Positions 11,921 to 24,740 are shown, numbered from the stretch's first letter. The stretch is 64,000 bases of DNA from Aquilaria yunnanensis (GCA_039654915.1 CM077597.1:84632001-84696000); one strand, 5' to 3'. Notes: generated by a model not told the origin, from the letters alone. Made by a program: numbers and translations.

Positions 11921-14900
11921 ATGGTGAACACACGGGCCGGTACTACTGCTGAGGCTCAGGGTTCCGGTGCAGGAACTAGTGATCCTGGTGGATCAGATAT
12001 GAGGGAGGTGGTTTCCTTGTTGAGGAGACTTAATGAGTCGATGGACCGGATGCTACATGGCATGGCCATTTTGCTTGAAGAGCGTGCTCAACCTCCAGTA
12101 CAGGGGGAGACCTTGGAGGACCCTAATGGGGTAAGGGCCGAAGTGCACCAAGGCCCAACGGTGCACCAAGGTCAGGGGAGAAATCCCCCGCCCCAGGGGC
12201 AAGTGCAAGGTCAGGAACCGTCTAATGAGCATGTTCAAGTGGAGTCCAGTGAGGACAGTGAAGAGGACAGTGAGGAGGAAGATGAGGAGGACATCCATCC
12301 AAGGAGGAGACGGAGGAGACCCGTCATTCCAGACCATATGGGACTTGTTTCCTTATGCCGGGACATCAATACTCCCAAGTTCAATGGCATAGGAGATCCC
12401 GATATGGCTGAAGGATGGTTGTATCAGATTAATGAGATCTTCAAAAACATGAAGTTGGATGACAAAGTAAAGATGGATTTGGTGCCTTTCTTTTTAGAAG
12501 GCAAGGCGTCATTATGGTGGAAGGATGTCATGGAAAGGCTTGATGCTTATAATGAAGGGAGGATCGGGCAAAGGCCTAAAGAACTTGATTGGATTGAATT
12601 CGAGAAGGAGTTTCGAAATGAATTCAATAGTGAGGCTGCCCAGGATCAAAAGCGGATTGAGTTTGATGAACTAATCCAGGGAAGGCTAACAGTTCATGAG
12701 TATGAAAGGAAGTTTAGTTCTCTTTTTCGGTATGCACCTCATTTGGCCGGAAAAGATGAACTAAAAGCAAAGAAGTTCATTCGTGGACTTAGGGTGGAGT
12801 TGAGGAGTTTTCTGACAGTGATAGGAGTTCGGACCTATCATGAGGCTGTCCAAAAAGCCTTAGTGTTGGAAAGGGAGTTGATGGAAGCAAAATCCAATGA
12901 AAAGGCCGTTGAGCCAAGGGTTCCGGTACATTCAAGGTTAATGGATAAAAGGCCTAGTGTGGGAGGTGATCAAGGACCTTCCAAGAAAATCAAGAAAGCT
13001 GCAAAGGGCCGTTGTCCTAAGTGTCAGAGATTTCATGGTAACAAACCTTGTACTCTTGGAACCGATCTCTGTAATTACTGCCGTCAGCCAGGACATTGGG
13101 CGAAGGAGTGCCCAAGGCTTAGACAAGACCAAGGTCAAGGACGACCGGGAGCCTCAGGAGTTGGTAGTACTGGTAGTACTTTTGTCAGAGTTCCTCCTGT
13201 GCCACCACGAGTTTTTGCACTGGCAAGCCAGGTATCCAGAGAACCTACAGCTGTGCAAGGTAACTTTAATGTTCAGGATAGTAGTATTAGAATTCTGTTT
13301 GATACTGGTGCTACTATTTCTGTCATTACTCTAGGCATGGTTGTTAAGTTTGGTTTGCATAGAACTGTGCTTGATGAAATGATGTTCATTAAGTCAGTGG
13401 GGAGTAACCTTGTGTTTACCAATGAAATGGTTGTGGGATATCCTTTGGAATTAGGAGGTAGTAAATTTTTAAGTGACCTTTGGGTCTTGGCCTCAATTCC
13501 TTATGATATTGTCCTTGGAATGGATTGGTTAAGTAAGTTTAAGGCCCAGATTGACTGTGCGGGTTGTAAGGTCACTCTTGAGGATGCCTCAGGGGTAAGT
13601 ATAATTTGCACAGGCGGTTTGGCAAGTAGTGTAAAGAGTTTGCACCTCAAGTTATTGGAGTCCATTCCCGTTCCGAGTGAGTTGGTCGCTTGCTCGTTGA
13701 ACGGAGTGGCAGTCGAGGAGCAACTCAAGGAAATTCAAGTAGCCAATCTATTTCCAGAAGTTTTTCCTGTAGACCTCCCAGGGTTACCTCCAAGAAGGGA
13801 GATTGAATTCTCCATACATTTACAGCCTGGGGCAGAACCAATTTCCATACCCCCTTATAGAATGTCAGCGCCTGAAATGGATGAGCTGAAAAAGCAATTA
13901 GAAGAGTTGCTTGAGAAAGGCTTTATTAGGCCAAGTATTTCCCCGTGGGGTGCTCCAGTGTTGTTTGTAAAGAAAAAGGATGGAACCTTAAGGTTGTGTA
14001 TAGACTATAGAAAACTGAATGCAGTAACGGTAAAGAATAAGTACCCATTGCCCAGAATTGATGATCTATTTGATAGATTAAGAGGGGCGAAGGTCTTTTC
14101 GAAAATAGACCTAAGGTCTGGATATTTCCAGATAAGAGTTAGGGATGAGGATATCCCGAAGACTGCATTCAGGACTAGGTATGGGCATTATGAGTATACC
14201 GTTATGCCGTTTGGAGTGACTAATGCTCCGGCAGTTTTCATGGATACCATGAATCGGATTTTTAGGCCCTACCTAGATCAGTTTGTTGAGGTGTTTATTG
14301 ATGATATTTTGGTGTATTCCCCGACTCCCCACGAGCATGAAAAACATTTAGAGATAGTTTTACAAGTACTCAAGAGTAATCAGTTTTATGCCAAACTATC
14401 TAAGTGCCAGTTCTGGGCAAGTGAAATTCCTTTCCTTGGACATATTATAAATGCTCAAGGATTAAGTGTGGACCCAGAAAAGGTAAAGGCTGTGGTGGAG
14501 TGGAAACGCCCAACAACTGTAACTGAAGTTAGGAGTTTCTTGGGTTTGGCAGGCTATTATCGAAGGTTTATTGAAAAATTCTCTATAATAGCTTCGTCAT
14601 TGACCGCCTTGACAAAGAAGGCACAGAAGTTTATTTGGACTCCTAAGTGTGAGGAGAGTTTCCAGGAGCTTAAGGAAAGGTTAATTTCTGCTCCCATCTT
14701 AATCCTACCAGATCCGCATGAGACTTTTGTGGTTTATACCGATGCATCTGGGACAGGATTAGGATGTGTGTTGATGCAGGATAAGCAAGTGATTGCATAT
14801 GGGTCTAGGCAGTTAAGGCCTAACGAGTTGAATTACCCAGTGCATGATCTTGAGTTAGCAGCAGTTGTGTTTGCTTTAAAGCTCTGGAGACACTACCTTA

Positions 14901-16702
14901 TGGGAAGGTCCTTTAAGATCTTTACAGACCATAAAAGTCTGAAGTACTTATTTACCCAAAAGGATCTTAACATGAGGCAGAGAAGATGGGTCGAGTATAT
15001 CAAGGATTATGATTGCTCGATAGACTATTGTTCAGGTAAAGGCAACGTGGTTGCTGATGCCTTGAGCCGTAAGTATTCTGGGGTAATTCTCTCCAAGGAT
15101 CAAGTAACACAAACCTCAAAAGATCCTAGTGCAGAGCAATTCACAGTTTTATATGAATTGTGGAGAGAATGGGAAATGGCTCAAGTCATGGTCCTTGAAA
15201 TTCAGTCAGCATGGTTGACTAGAGTTAAGCAAGCTCAAGAAAGTGATTCGAGCTTGAAAAGAATTTCTGGGGAGGAAAAGCATGGTACTGTACTGAAAGA
15301 ATTTCAGTACAAGGATGGGTTACTTTATTTTGGTGACCGGCTCTATGTGCCAAGTGAATTAAGGCAACAAGTGTTGCAGGAGGCACATACGAGTAAGTTT
15401 AATGTTCACCCTGGTGTGAATAAGATGTACCATGACCTTAGGACTCATTTTTGGTGGCCAAAGTTTAAGAGAGACATGTATGAATATGTGTCTAAGTGCC
15501 TCACCTGTCAAATGGTGAAGGCAGAGCACCAAAGGCCATCAGGAATGTTGCAAAGTTTACCACTCCCAGAAAGGAAATGGGGATCCATCACCATGGACTT
15601 CTGTGTTGGGTTGCCAAACACAAGAAGTCAGCATGATTCCATTTGGGTGGTGGTGGATAGGTTAACAAAATCTGCACATTTTATCCCCATTAAAATCACT
15701 TATACCATGGAGAAATTAGCCCAGTTGTATATCCGAGAAGTAGTAAGACTTCATGGTATTCCTAATCAGATTGTATCTGATAGAGATCCCCGTTTTGTTT
15801 CAAGGTTTTGGAGTGCCTTTCAAAAGGCTATGGGTTCCGCTGTGAACCTAAGTACTGCATATCACCCTCAGACTGATGGGCAGACTGAGCGGGTGATCCA
15901 AACCTTGGAAGATATGTTACGAAGTTGTGTGATGGACTTCAAAGGGGATTGAGACCAACATCTGCCTTTGATTGAATTTGCTTATAATAATAGCTATCAA
16001 GAAGCTATTAAGATGGCGCCCTACGAGGCTTTGTATGGGCGTAAGTGTGTGACCCCTCATTGTTGGGCAGATAAAGCTGATGAAATAGTTGTTGGTCCAG
16101 AAATCATTGCCGAGACCACGGCAAAGATTAAGTTGATCCAAACAAGGATCAAAGCTGCCTCAGACCGGCAAGCTAAGTACGCCAATGTGCGAAGAAAAGA
16201 TTTAGAGTTTGAGGTAGGAGACCGAGTACTCCTTAAAGTCTCACCTATGAAAGGTGTGGCTAGGTTTGGTCAAAGGGGTAAGTTGGCACCAAGGTTTATT
16301 GGTCCTTTTGAAATTCTCGAAAGGGTAGGAAAAGTGGCTTATCGGTTGGCTTTACCGCCAAGTTTAGCCCATGTTCATAATGTGTTTCATGTGAGTACCT
16401 TAAGGAAGTGCATTGTGAACTCTGGGCAAGTGTTAACCCCGCCCACTATTCCCTTGAGAGAGGACCTAAGTTATGAGGAACATCCTATCAAGTTTCTTGA
16501 CCGTCAAGTCCGGAAACTAAGGACCAAACGGATCCCAATGGTCAAGGTACTATGGTCTAACCATGGGGAGGAAGAGGCCACTTGGGAGACCGAGCAGGAT
16601 ATGCTAAGGCAATATCCAAGTCTGTATGCTCAATTAAGTCAGAATTTGGAGGACCAAATTTCTGAAGGAGGGGAGGATGTGACAGCTCTCCTAGTCAATT
16701 AA
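11921..16702 (+). pseudogene. Gag-Pol of chromovirus unit 2: single nonsense codon in integrase
   Basis: The frame is open from ATG 11861 (20 residues upstream of the more likely ATG 11921) to TGA 15950-15952, 1363 codons counted from 11861. In that numbering: an acidic and arginine-rich linker about 128-153; Gag core 170-340; CCHC knuckle C404/C407/H412/C417; protease D481-T-G; reverse transcriptase about 660-860 with D750 and D814-D815; RNase H acidic residues D961, E998, D1023 and D1066; integrase zinc finger H1176/H1183/C1213/C1216 and catalytic D1246, D1307 and E1343. After the TGA the same frame runs on to 16702 with the integrase C-terminus, a GPY/F-like segment and a chromodomain-like tail. 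Only the one stop breaks it, and it is shared with unit 1, so it predates the duplication. Confidence 0.92.
16664..16677 (+). other. Polypurine tract (unit 2)
   Basis: This is the same 14-base purine tract as at 9247-9260, abutting LTR3. Confidence 0.9.
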
Positions 16703-19200
16703 TCAAGTAAGTGTTTATTTACTTTGATTAAGTGTTTATGAAATTAAGTACCTCAAATTAGCGCCTTGTTAAGCAAGTAACATAAGCTTAATCAAGTTAA
16801 GTGAGTTCCTAAGTGTGATTTGGCATAGTTAAGTCAAGACCATTAGTTGTTCTAGCTTTTAGAATCATCCTAGTAAGTTTTGACAACTTGTGGCACTAAG
16901 TGTTCTTTTTGAGCCATTTAGAATTTAAGTGGCTAAAGTGTTCAAGAAAATTAAGTTTGGGAAGCTCTTTAGTACCTTTTAAAACAAAGAAAAGTGAGTT
17001 TGGAGTGTGAGTTGGTGAGCTATTTGAAGCTTTTGAAAGTTTGAGGACTAAAGTGCAAGGGAGGGAAAAGTTGTTTTGAATGCTTATAAGCTAAGTTCCT
17101 TCATCCTTAGCCATTAGTTCTAAGTTCCAAATTTTCGTAGCTCCCTCTCCTCTCCCAAATTCACAGCCCAAGCTTCCATTTTCTTGCAAATTCTCATTGA
17201 ATTAAGGGTGCCCAAGGTGTTAGAAAGATCACTAAGCCCCTTTGCTAGTGTTCTTGCTTCCTTTGATCTTTGGAGCTTGTTTTGGAATCCAATTTTCGTA
17301 GGTAAGCTTCTTGAGATCATTTGGTGTGTTTATAGGTTGTTTCTAGAGCTAGAAATGGTCTTGGTTTGATTGGTTTGGGTGCCAAATTTCGTTGGTTTTA
17401 GGCTTGGAACTCAAGGAAGCTCAATTGAGCTTAGGAAGCTTTGTTGCATTGCTTGCTTTGTGGCTAAAATTGAGGTAAGGGTTCAAGTAATTAAGCTCAA
17501 ATAATGCATGGTTTTGTAGCTTTGTATGTTGGGATGAATTAGAAACAAGACCCATTAAGTTTAGATTAGAAATGAGAGAGTTTGAGTAGTTTGTGTACAA
17601 GAGCGATGCTGTCGCATAAACCCAGAAAAACAGAATTGGCGACGCGTCGCCAATTCGTCCGTGAATTGGCGCCGCGGCGCCAAGAAGTGAAATTGTACAC
17701 AGAACGTTTACTCGGCGGCGCCGCGTCGCCAAAAGCATTTGCTCTTTGGCGCCGCGTCGCCAAATGCCAATTTGGCCTCGATTTCCGGCCATCCTAAGAT
17801 TAACTTAGACTCTCGGTTTCTATCCCTAGGCTATTCTAAGACGTTCCATAGCCTCGGTTGGGTCTAGAATTCGTTCCTAAGGCGGGAATTGTGCGTTATT
17901 TGGAAGGTAGTCAAGTTGTGTGGTTAAGTATAAAAGAAATGTGACTTGGTGGCTAAGTAACTCATAGTATTTAAGTTTTTACATGGAAATTAAGGGGATT
18001 AAGTGGGTTTTTAGACTCTTTATTGGCCATATAGAGTATCAATTACATATGGTCAATAGAGAGAAAAACCTAAGTCGATCCCAACCAAGCCATTTGGTTT
18101 GGTAAGTGAGCCACTAGTAGTATTTTGAGTTAAACCTTGAGGGTTTGACTAGTTAAACCACATAGTAAGACTACCCTGTACAATAAATCAAGGGTAAAGG
18201 CGGGTAAGTTTGAGATAGGTGACGACCTACTCTAGAACCCGTAGATGGGACTTAATTGAGGTAAAGTGTCCGGGATACGAGGGCCAGTATCTCAAGTACC
18301 TCAGCCGTTTGAGCTCACGGCAAGAATTAAGGCACTTAAGTGCAGAAAGTCCCAAGTGCATGTGTTGTGTGCATTCCATACCATACATCCATACATTGCA
18401 TTTTTGGCATTTTGTTGATTGTTTGTTGTTTGAATTGCATGTTTGATTGCTTGGTTGCCATATTGCATATTTGTTGCATATTTCTTTGCAGGTATTCAAG
18501 AAGGGAATCCTTACTGAGTACTTTTAAGTACTCATTCCCTTAGTTTTATTGTGCAGGATCTAATCCCGGGCCTAATCACTGAAGTGATAGCTGAGGCCTA
18601 AGCTTTCTGTTTTGCAGGTATTTTATTGAGAATCCTAGTGATTCTAGTTTCTTGCAGTATAAGTTATGTGCTAACCAAGTTGTGCCTTTACAGTGTAGAG
18701 GCTAAGAGTACACAAGAACAAGGTCTAGTGAAGGGCTACACTTGGAGCTTGGCTTAGCTCAAGGTGGGCTCAAGTAAATGATCTTAGTTAGTAGTAATTT
18801 TGTCTCTTGTACATAGTACTTTGTGTACTAAGTAAGTTGCCTCTATTGGGATACATTAGGATGTAAATCCATCTTGTTACTTTTGGGTGCATGCTAGAGT
18901 TGTAATGTATGCACAAAACTGTTACTTGTAGTTAAAGCAACTAGTATTTCAATGACTTGGTACGTTTTCAGTATGTTTTAATGAAATGCTCGAGCAATGT
19001 TTTAATTCAAGACTTTTAAATTTCGGTTGCATTGCCAAGTCAGAAGCATGCATAACTTAATCTGAGTAGGCTAAGTAACTAGTTGCATATAAATTGTTTT
19101 AATTTATATTGACGAGTAATAGTTAGCCAACTGTAACTAGTGGGATTCATTATCCCTAAGAGCCTACAAGATTAGGGGCACTGGGCCCCGTTCCGTCACA
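16678..19200 (+). repeat. Chromovirus LTR 3 (3' LTR), 2523 bp
   Basis: It begins TGTGACAG and ends GTCACA at 19200, followed directly by the right GTTTG target duplication. It carries C at 17598 like LTR2, in contrast to T in LTR1. Confidence 0.95.
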
Positions 19201-19205
19201 GTTTG
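19201..19205. other. Target-site duplication GTTTG, right of the chromovirus array
   Basis: It is identical to 1838-1842. See the left copy. Confidence 0.93.
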
Positions 19206-19479
19206 TCTATCATTATGCTTAGCAATGGCCTACTTGCCACCTAGAGTAGCTACGGCACGCCTGTTGCTAATTAGCGACAGGTTGACCGGCACCATTCTGA
19301 CATCGGAGATTCAGCAATTGTTGACAGTCGCTAAGTGTAGTGACAGTTGCTACTGCAAATACAATTAGGAGCGAGCCATTACTGACAATTAGTGGCGCTT
19401 AACAATCACTATACTTGATTAAACGACGCCTGGCAATTACTGACAACAATCGATAAGTAGCCTGTTTTTAGCAGTGTAG
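19206..19479. mobile_element. Remnant of a DNA transposon with TAGCGAC-type motifs (host of the chromovirus insertion)
   Basis: The stretch is dense in variants of TTAGCGACAG, GTTGACAG and AATTACTGACA in both orientations. It ends near 19479 with TTTTTAGCAGTG, whose reverse complement CACTGCTAAAAA resembles a CACTA-type terminus. Similar motifs lie left of the array at about 1785-1837. I infer that the chromovirus landed in an older CACTA-like element with subterminal repeats. No clear 3-bp target duplication or matching left terminus was found, so the class is uncertain. Confidence 0.35.
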
Positions 19480-20639
19480 CTCATAGCTCAAGAAAGAATT
19501 CGATAAAGGTATTCCACATTTATGCATTGTACACCGAAGTTAACTAGACCAGAGTATCTTAAGACGTCTGGTGCAACTCTTTCAGGATCCGAGCTGATGA
19601 ACCGGACAACCTAGTGTTACTGCAAAATTTTGTCGTATAAAGCTCTCAAGTTAATTAATTATTACCTTGAAAATTCTAATTTGTATAAACAAAGCCGACT
19701 AGGAATTTGTATACATACCACTCGCAGTCAGCTAATTCATATATATAAAGACGACTATGTATTTCTTGTCACTGAAAAATTTGAGTTAATCCACTTGTAC
19801 CTGGCAGCTGGCTTTTATTGCTAGTAACATATCAGTGACAATTAATATTCATATTATACTATTTGCCAAGAACCTTCATGCATGTCGTTGCATACGGATT
19901 GTTGCGCGTTATCGGTAGCTATTGTTTGTGTTCATATGGGATCTAAATTTATTAATTAGACTTATTTCGTCGAATGTTATGGGTTAGATCTAAGGTTTAG
20001 GGCTCCTTTTGTAATTAATCCATCTTCGGTTTGAGTTCGGTCTTTATATTTTTTTTAACAGCTTTACTCTTCTGTAAGAGTAAATCTTATATAAATGTTA
20101 TGTAAGTCTAGCTTATGTTCTAGGTCATCCTCCTATAGTACATAAATTGACAGTTTGGTATAGATTTCTACAAATCCTTTAATTAAATCATAGGTCCGCA
20201 AAAATCCGACAAGTTCCCTTTTTTTTTTTTTTTTATTTGGTTTAGCTTTTGCCTCTTTTCTTTTCTCTTGTTCTATTTTTCATTAAGTAGTGCTTAACCT
20301 CCTTTGACACTTTTCTATTGCTCTTTTTTTCACTTCTTCCTTTTTGGAACAAAAAAAATCTCTATTTCTTTTCCTTACATAATTTTTTTATTGCTTACAT
20401 TTAATTATACATAATCTTGTTTCACTAGTTTGCTCTAATTTCAGTTGTTTACTTTGAGTTTAGTTTCAATCTGATCCCAGTTGTTTGCTTTGATTTTTAA
20501 ATTTTATATAATTTCATTAGTTTTTTAAATTTGAATTTTTTTTATTTCATTCATTGCTCTAGTCAATTCTCTCCTACAATATGTCCTATAAAGAAATCTG
20601 AAATTTATCACAAGAAAGTCTAAACTGGAAAAAATAATG
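19480..20639. other. AT-rich intergenic stretch
   Basis: No gene or domain is recognisable. It holds long T tracts (about 20218-20234 and others) and pyrimidine-rich DNA leading into the minisatellite. The pattern resembles the left arm of the element at 43345-45341, so part of it may be a decayed relative. Confidence 0.4.
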
Positions 20640-21260
20640 CAGCCAACAATGAAAAATTGATACCTTATTCATTTTTTTATTAGTTTTTATTTATTCTTTT
20701 ATTAGTAGTTGTTTATTCTTTTACCAGTAGTTTTTTTTTTCTAGTAGTTATTTGTTCGTTTATCAATTCGTGTCTGTTCTAAAAATAAATTAGTTGTATG
20801 TTCTTTTATTGGTAGTTATTCATTTTTTTTAGTAGTTAATTATTCTTTTATCAATTCCAGTTCACTCTTCAGATAAAACTAGTTATCCGTTCTTTTATTA
20901 GTAGTTATTTATTCTTTTTTTAGCATTTATTTGTTCTTTAAATAGAAGTTGTTAATTGTTTTATAAATTTCTGCATGTTCTTTAGATAACATAGTTATTT
21001 GCTCTCTTATTAGTAGTTATTTATTCTTTTATTAATAGTTATCTATTCTTTTATAATAATTTTTTATTAATTGATCAGTAATTGTTAGTTCTTTTATAAA
21101 TTTATATTTGCTCTCTAGATAAATTAGTTATTAGTTCTTTTATTAGTGGTTATTTGTTCTTTTATCAGTAGTTATTTGTTCTTTCATCAATTCCTACTTA
21201 TTCTTTAGATAAACTAGCCACTCTTCTGTTAATAGTTATTTGTTCTTTATTAATAACTCT
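20640..21260. repeat. AT-rich minisatellite with 22-24-bp monomers (array 1)
   Basis: Degenerate units of the type TTTTATTAGTAGTTATTTGT alternate with TTTATCAATTCCTACTTGTT and TTTAGATAAACTAGTTAT variants, giving a higher-order repeat of roughly 65-100 bp. The same monomers and order recur at 43830-44560, indicating one repeat family in two places. Confidence 0.8.
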
Positions 21261-21263
21261 GGG

Positions 21264-23500
21264 TGTTCTGAAATAAGGTCTTAGTGCCCTAATTTTACTA
21301 ACACTGGTAGGCTATTTGTGAACTGTGATCCTACTTAGGTTACAATTGGCTAGTTATTATTCACAATGGGTCTTAAAACATTTACATGCAACTAGTTTTT
21401 TAGCATATCCTGCACAAAAAATATACATGCATCACCCTAGCTATGCATTAATGATAAATAAGAAAAACAATAATAAAATTATGACATGGCCTTTATCTAA
21501 GAAAACTAATTTAAAAAAGCCACAATGTAAAAAATTTGGTTGCTTTAACTTCAAGTAACAAATGTGTATATACATCTAAACCTTATATGCACCCAAATGT
21601 AACTCTAGTGTTATACACACAGATGGATACTAGTAAAGACAAACATAGTGCACAAAGTACCAAATGTACAAAGAAAATATTTCTAAGATCCCACATTTCC
21701 TCCCACTTAAGCTTAAGCTAGCTTTATGTGCAAGCCTTTCATTCTTTGTGCTTACTTAGCCTTAAAAGTTGAAAATGCATCACTTTGATCAGTACTAACT
21801 TACATCACAAGCAATCATTGACAATAAATCTTATACATAGAGAGTACATTCAAAACAAATAAAATCTAGCACTAACAACCACTCCATACCGATTGTTAGA
21901 CACAACTAGCCGCCTAAGTACCTACGCAACACTTAAGAGATAAGTACTCAAAAGTACTCAGCAAGAGATTCGGCACCTGTAAGGAAAACTTGTGCAAACA
22001 TGAAAAGCAATATATATATAAACAAGCAACCAATGAAGCATACAACACAACATACAATTGTCTCAAGCAATTTGTAAACAACAACAATGTAATGAAATAC
22101 ATGGATGGATGACTAAATGCGCATCTTAATGCATTTAGAACTTCCTTACAGTCAAAGGTGCTCTTAACTGGAATTAACTCATATGGCTGGGGTACTTAGA
22201 TATTGACTTACGTATTCGATGCTAGCATTTAAACAACCCCATGAAGTCCTCTTACGAGATCCATAAAGTAAGTCATTGCCTACTCAAACCTTGCTCGCAT
22301 TTGACAGGCTACATAGAGTAAGTTGCCACTTACTCACCTTTTACCCACCTCTTCCCTTTAATTGTTGTTTGGGTAACAGACTTAGTGGCCAAACTTCATC
22401 AATTTTCCCAAACTTGGCTCGGGCACCTTAGTAGATCACTTACAAATTCCATCAACTTGGTTGGCACCTTTTGAGTTCACATAATGCCCAGAGGCTTCCA
22501 ATCACAACTCTAGAGCCATTAGGTAACCTAAACCATTAGGTTTTTCTCCAAGGCTAAAGGTTCATGACCTCAATCCTTGGTCATTGGCCATTGAAGTACA
22601 CAAATATTCCTTATTCCCATCTTAGTGCCTGGCAAAAAGCTCATTCATTAGTACTTAGCCCTATTAACCACTTACTTATTCCTGGCTAATATTGCATTAT
22701 ATTGCCTTTAGGAGTAGGTTTAAGTCTTGGATTAAAGTTTTAAATACCTTAGATTAAGCCTAGGAAGGAAATTGAACTACTGGGGCACTCAAAGCATGTT
22801 GAAAATATGACCTCTTAGTGTTCTTATACTATTTATGCACCATTTAATCATGCGATAACTTGAATCTTTTACCTCAAATGGATAATTTCCCAAATTCAAG
22901 CAATGATGTACTTTAAGGTCAACCTAGCTTCAATGGCTCCCAATTTTTATTTCTTTGCAAAACAAGTACCACAATCTTTCTATGGAGACCATTTTTAACT
23001 CATTGATACCATTAGAACCAACTCATAGGTTAAGAAGTGCCTTATCTCATGAATTTAGCTCAAAACCACCAAGTTTATGTAGGAGCTTTTCCAACTCACC
23101 AAAATAGCTGAAAATCTTGTTTGGGGCCTATTATGATAGCTTTAGGGGCACCAATTTCATGCAAAACTTAAGCTAAATTAAAGGATTAAGGTTGTATGAG
23201 GTTAGGCTTCAGGGTGCTGCAGGTTAGCACAAGGAAGGAGAAAATGAATGGTGGTCTCCTTTCTCCCAAAATATCTCCAACAATCCAAAATCCTTAAACT
23301 TGCTTAAGCTAATTAACCTTTCTTAAGTCGTTCTTTAGTCTCCTAGTCAATTCCTTTTAGCCCCAAATGAGAGAAACCTAATCTCCTATGTTTTCCTTTA
23401 AAACTATCACACACAAAACCATTTAAACACTTAAGCCTTAAACTTCCTTACTTGGTGCAAATAAGCTATTCCTTGACACTTATTGCTTCTAATGAGTCAT
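21264..23500 (-). repeat. Diverged minus-strand LTR related to the chromovirus LTR
   Basis: Read on the minus strand this follows the chromovirus LTR in order. Its end block has GGTAGGCT... and TTACAATTGGCTAGTTATTA, matching the GAGCCTAC and TAATAGTTAGCCAACTGTAAC parts of the LTR at 4270-4340. Then come TATATGCAACTAG-like sequence and the TGAGTACTTTT hairpin near 21940. It is closer to the fragment at 47690-49147 than to the young LTRs. It lacks the CpG palindrome cluster and any adjoining gag-pol. The right edge is approximate and no target duplication was found, so it may be a solo LTR or a fragment. Confidence 0.6.
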
Positions 23501-23734
23501 AATGCCTATGGATTTGACAAAATTAGTCATTTTCACCTACATGACAATAATTTTGCTGAATTTGTAGCCATGCCACTAATTTGGGTCAAATTTACCATTT
23601 TACCCTTTATAACTCTTAAGTGTGAACTTATACTTTGGAACCCTTATGGAGCTTACTTTAGTTTCTTAATTCATTTAATAAAACAATTATTTGATGAAAA
23701 AACTTGCCTGATTAAACTTAATTTACAAAATAAA

Positions 23735-23912
23735 AACATTATGGATATAATTGTAAGTAATCAAAGTTTCAGGACTTGATTGACAAGTAATAAAATTATG
23801 GATAAAATTGTAAGTAATTAAAGTTTTGGGACTTAATTGACAAATGTTCTAAAATTATGGATAAAATTGTAAGTAATTAAACTTTAAGGAATCAATTGAA
23901 AAAAGTTTAAAA
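23735..23912. repeat. Three imperfect tandem units of about 58-60 bp
   Basis: Three successive units each contain ATTATGGATA(T/A)AATTGTAAG followed by TAAT(C/T)AAA...GA(C/A)TT(G/A)ATTGACAA-like sequence. They are AT-rich and non-coding. Confidence 0.75.
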
Positions 23913-23959
23913 TGTAAATAATTGATGTTTAAGGACGTAATTTATAAAAAAAAACTAAT

Positions 23960-24735
23960 TAAATTTTTTGTATACATTTTCAAAATTTGGAAGATGTGAA
24001 GGCGTGGGGTACTTTAGGATGAGTAGAAGGACACTTGACTATAGTCAAGATCCACCTCATCTGTTGCCCATTGTCGTCCAGGGATATGGGTGGACATTTG
24101 ATGCATTGGCTATTAGGACCACGCCACTAGCCCATGGTAAGCAACCAGGCACACCAGCATGCACCCTTACCCCACACACTTTAGGGGATCGACATTGGCT
24201 TCATAGATGCTCCCAGACACGTAGGGTAACTATCATCCATCATTGGACTTAATGGATGGAATGCCACAACATAGACCTCCAACTAGGTTTCAATTAAGAG
24301 TTGATTAGTATAACCTTGGATCATTGGCTCTTGACCCATCTTGGATGTTGCCAGAGCAATTATCTTTGACGAAACAATAATTGGTGATGGGACAACAGGG
24401 ATGAAGGGGGAGAATTTCGCAAGACACTCCTGCAGGGGAGACCTCTAATGATTAGGAGACTTTCAATGCCTCACCAGCCCCTAGGGGCCCAACATGTTGA
24501 CTTATGGACACCTCCTCCAGTAGGAAAACGTCAGATGATCGTTCTACACGAGTAAGTATACTATGTTTTCAATGTTTTCTTAAAGCCTAAAACTTACAAA
24601 ATTCTTTTAAATTAATTAAAATTTTAATTAATCATTGTACTATTTTACTAGATATGTCAGTCCGGCAGACCAACTATTCTGTTGTCCGACAATTGTTAAG
24701 TGGGCCTTGGCCCTTATGAATGGAGATACCACATG
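23960..24735. other. Moderate-GC stretch of unknown origin
   Basis: An open frame of 94 codons (23968-24252, plus strand) shows no family I recognise. With 25655-26220 it forms the pre-insertion site of TRIM composite A. The less AT-rich composition suggests decayed coding sequence, possibly of a transposon, but no domain can be named. Confidence 0.3.
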
Positions 24736-24740
24736 AGATA

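Larger units (their letters stand above)
1843..19200 (+). mobile_element. Tandem Ty3/gypsy chromovirus (Tekay/Del-like), LTR-int-LTR-int-LTR
   Basis: Three 2523-bp LTRs separate two internal regions, with a repeat period of 7418 and then 7417 bp. Each LTR starts TGTGACAG and ends CCGTCACA. An initiator tRNA-Met primer site follows LTR1 and LTR2, and a purine tract precedes LTR2 and LTR3. The internal region encodes Gag, protease, reverse transcriptase, RNase H, integrase with a GPY/F-like segment, and a C-terminal chromodomain-like segment. That order, with long LTRs and an iMet primer site, points to the Tekay/Del chromovirus lineage. Between the units I noticed only two differences: one base in LTR1 (T2763 against C10181 and C17598) and one extra G in the first gag. 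One GTTTG target duplication brackets the array, favouring unequal LTR-LTR recombination after a single insertion. Confidence 0.93.

Noticed and set aside
20640..21260. CRISPR-like spaced repeat array
   Set aside because: Units are degenerate AT-rich tandem monomers without unique spacers, in a plant sequence.
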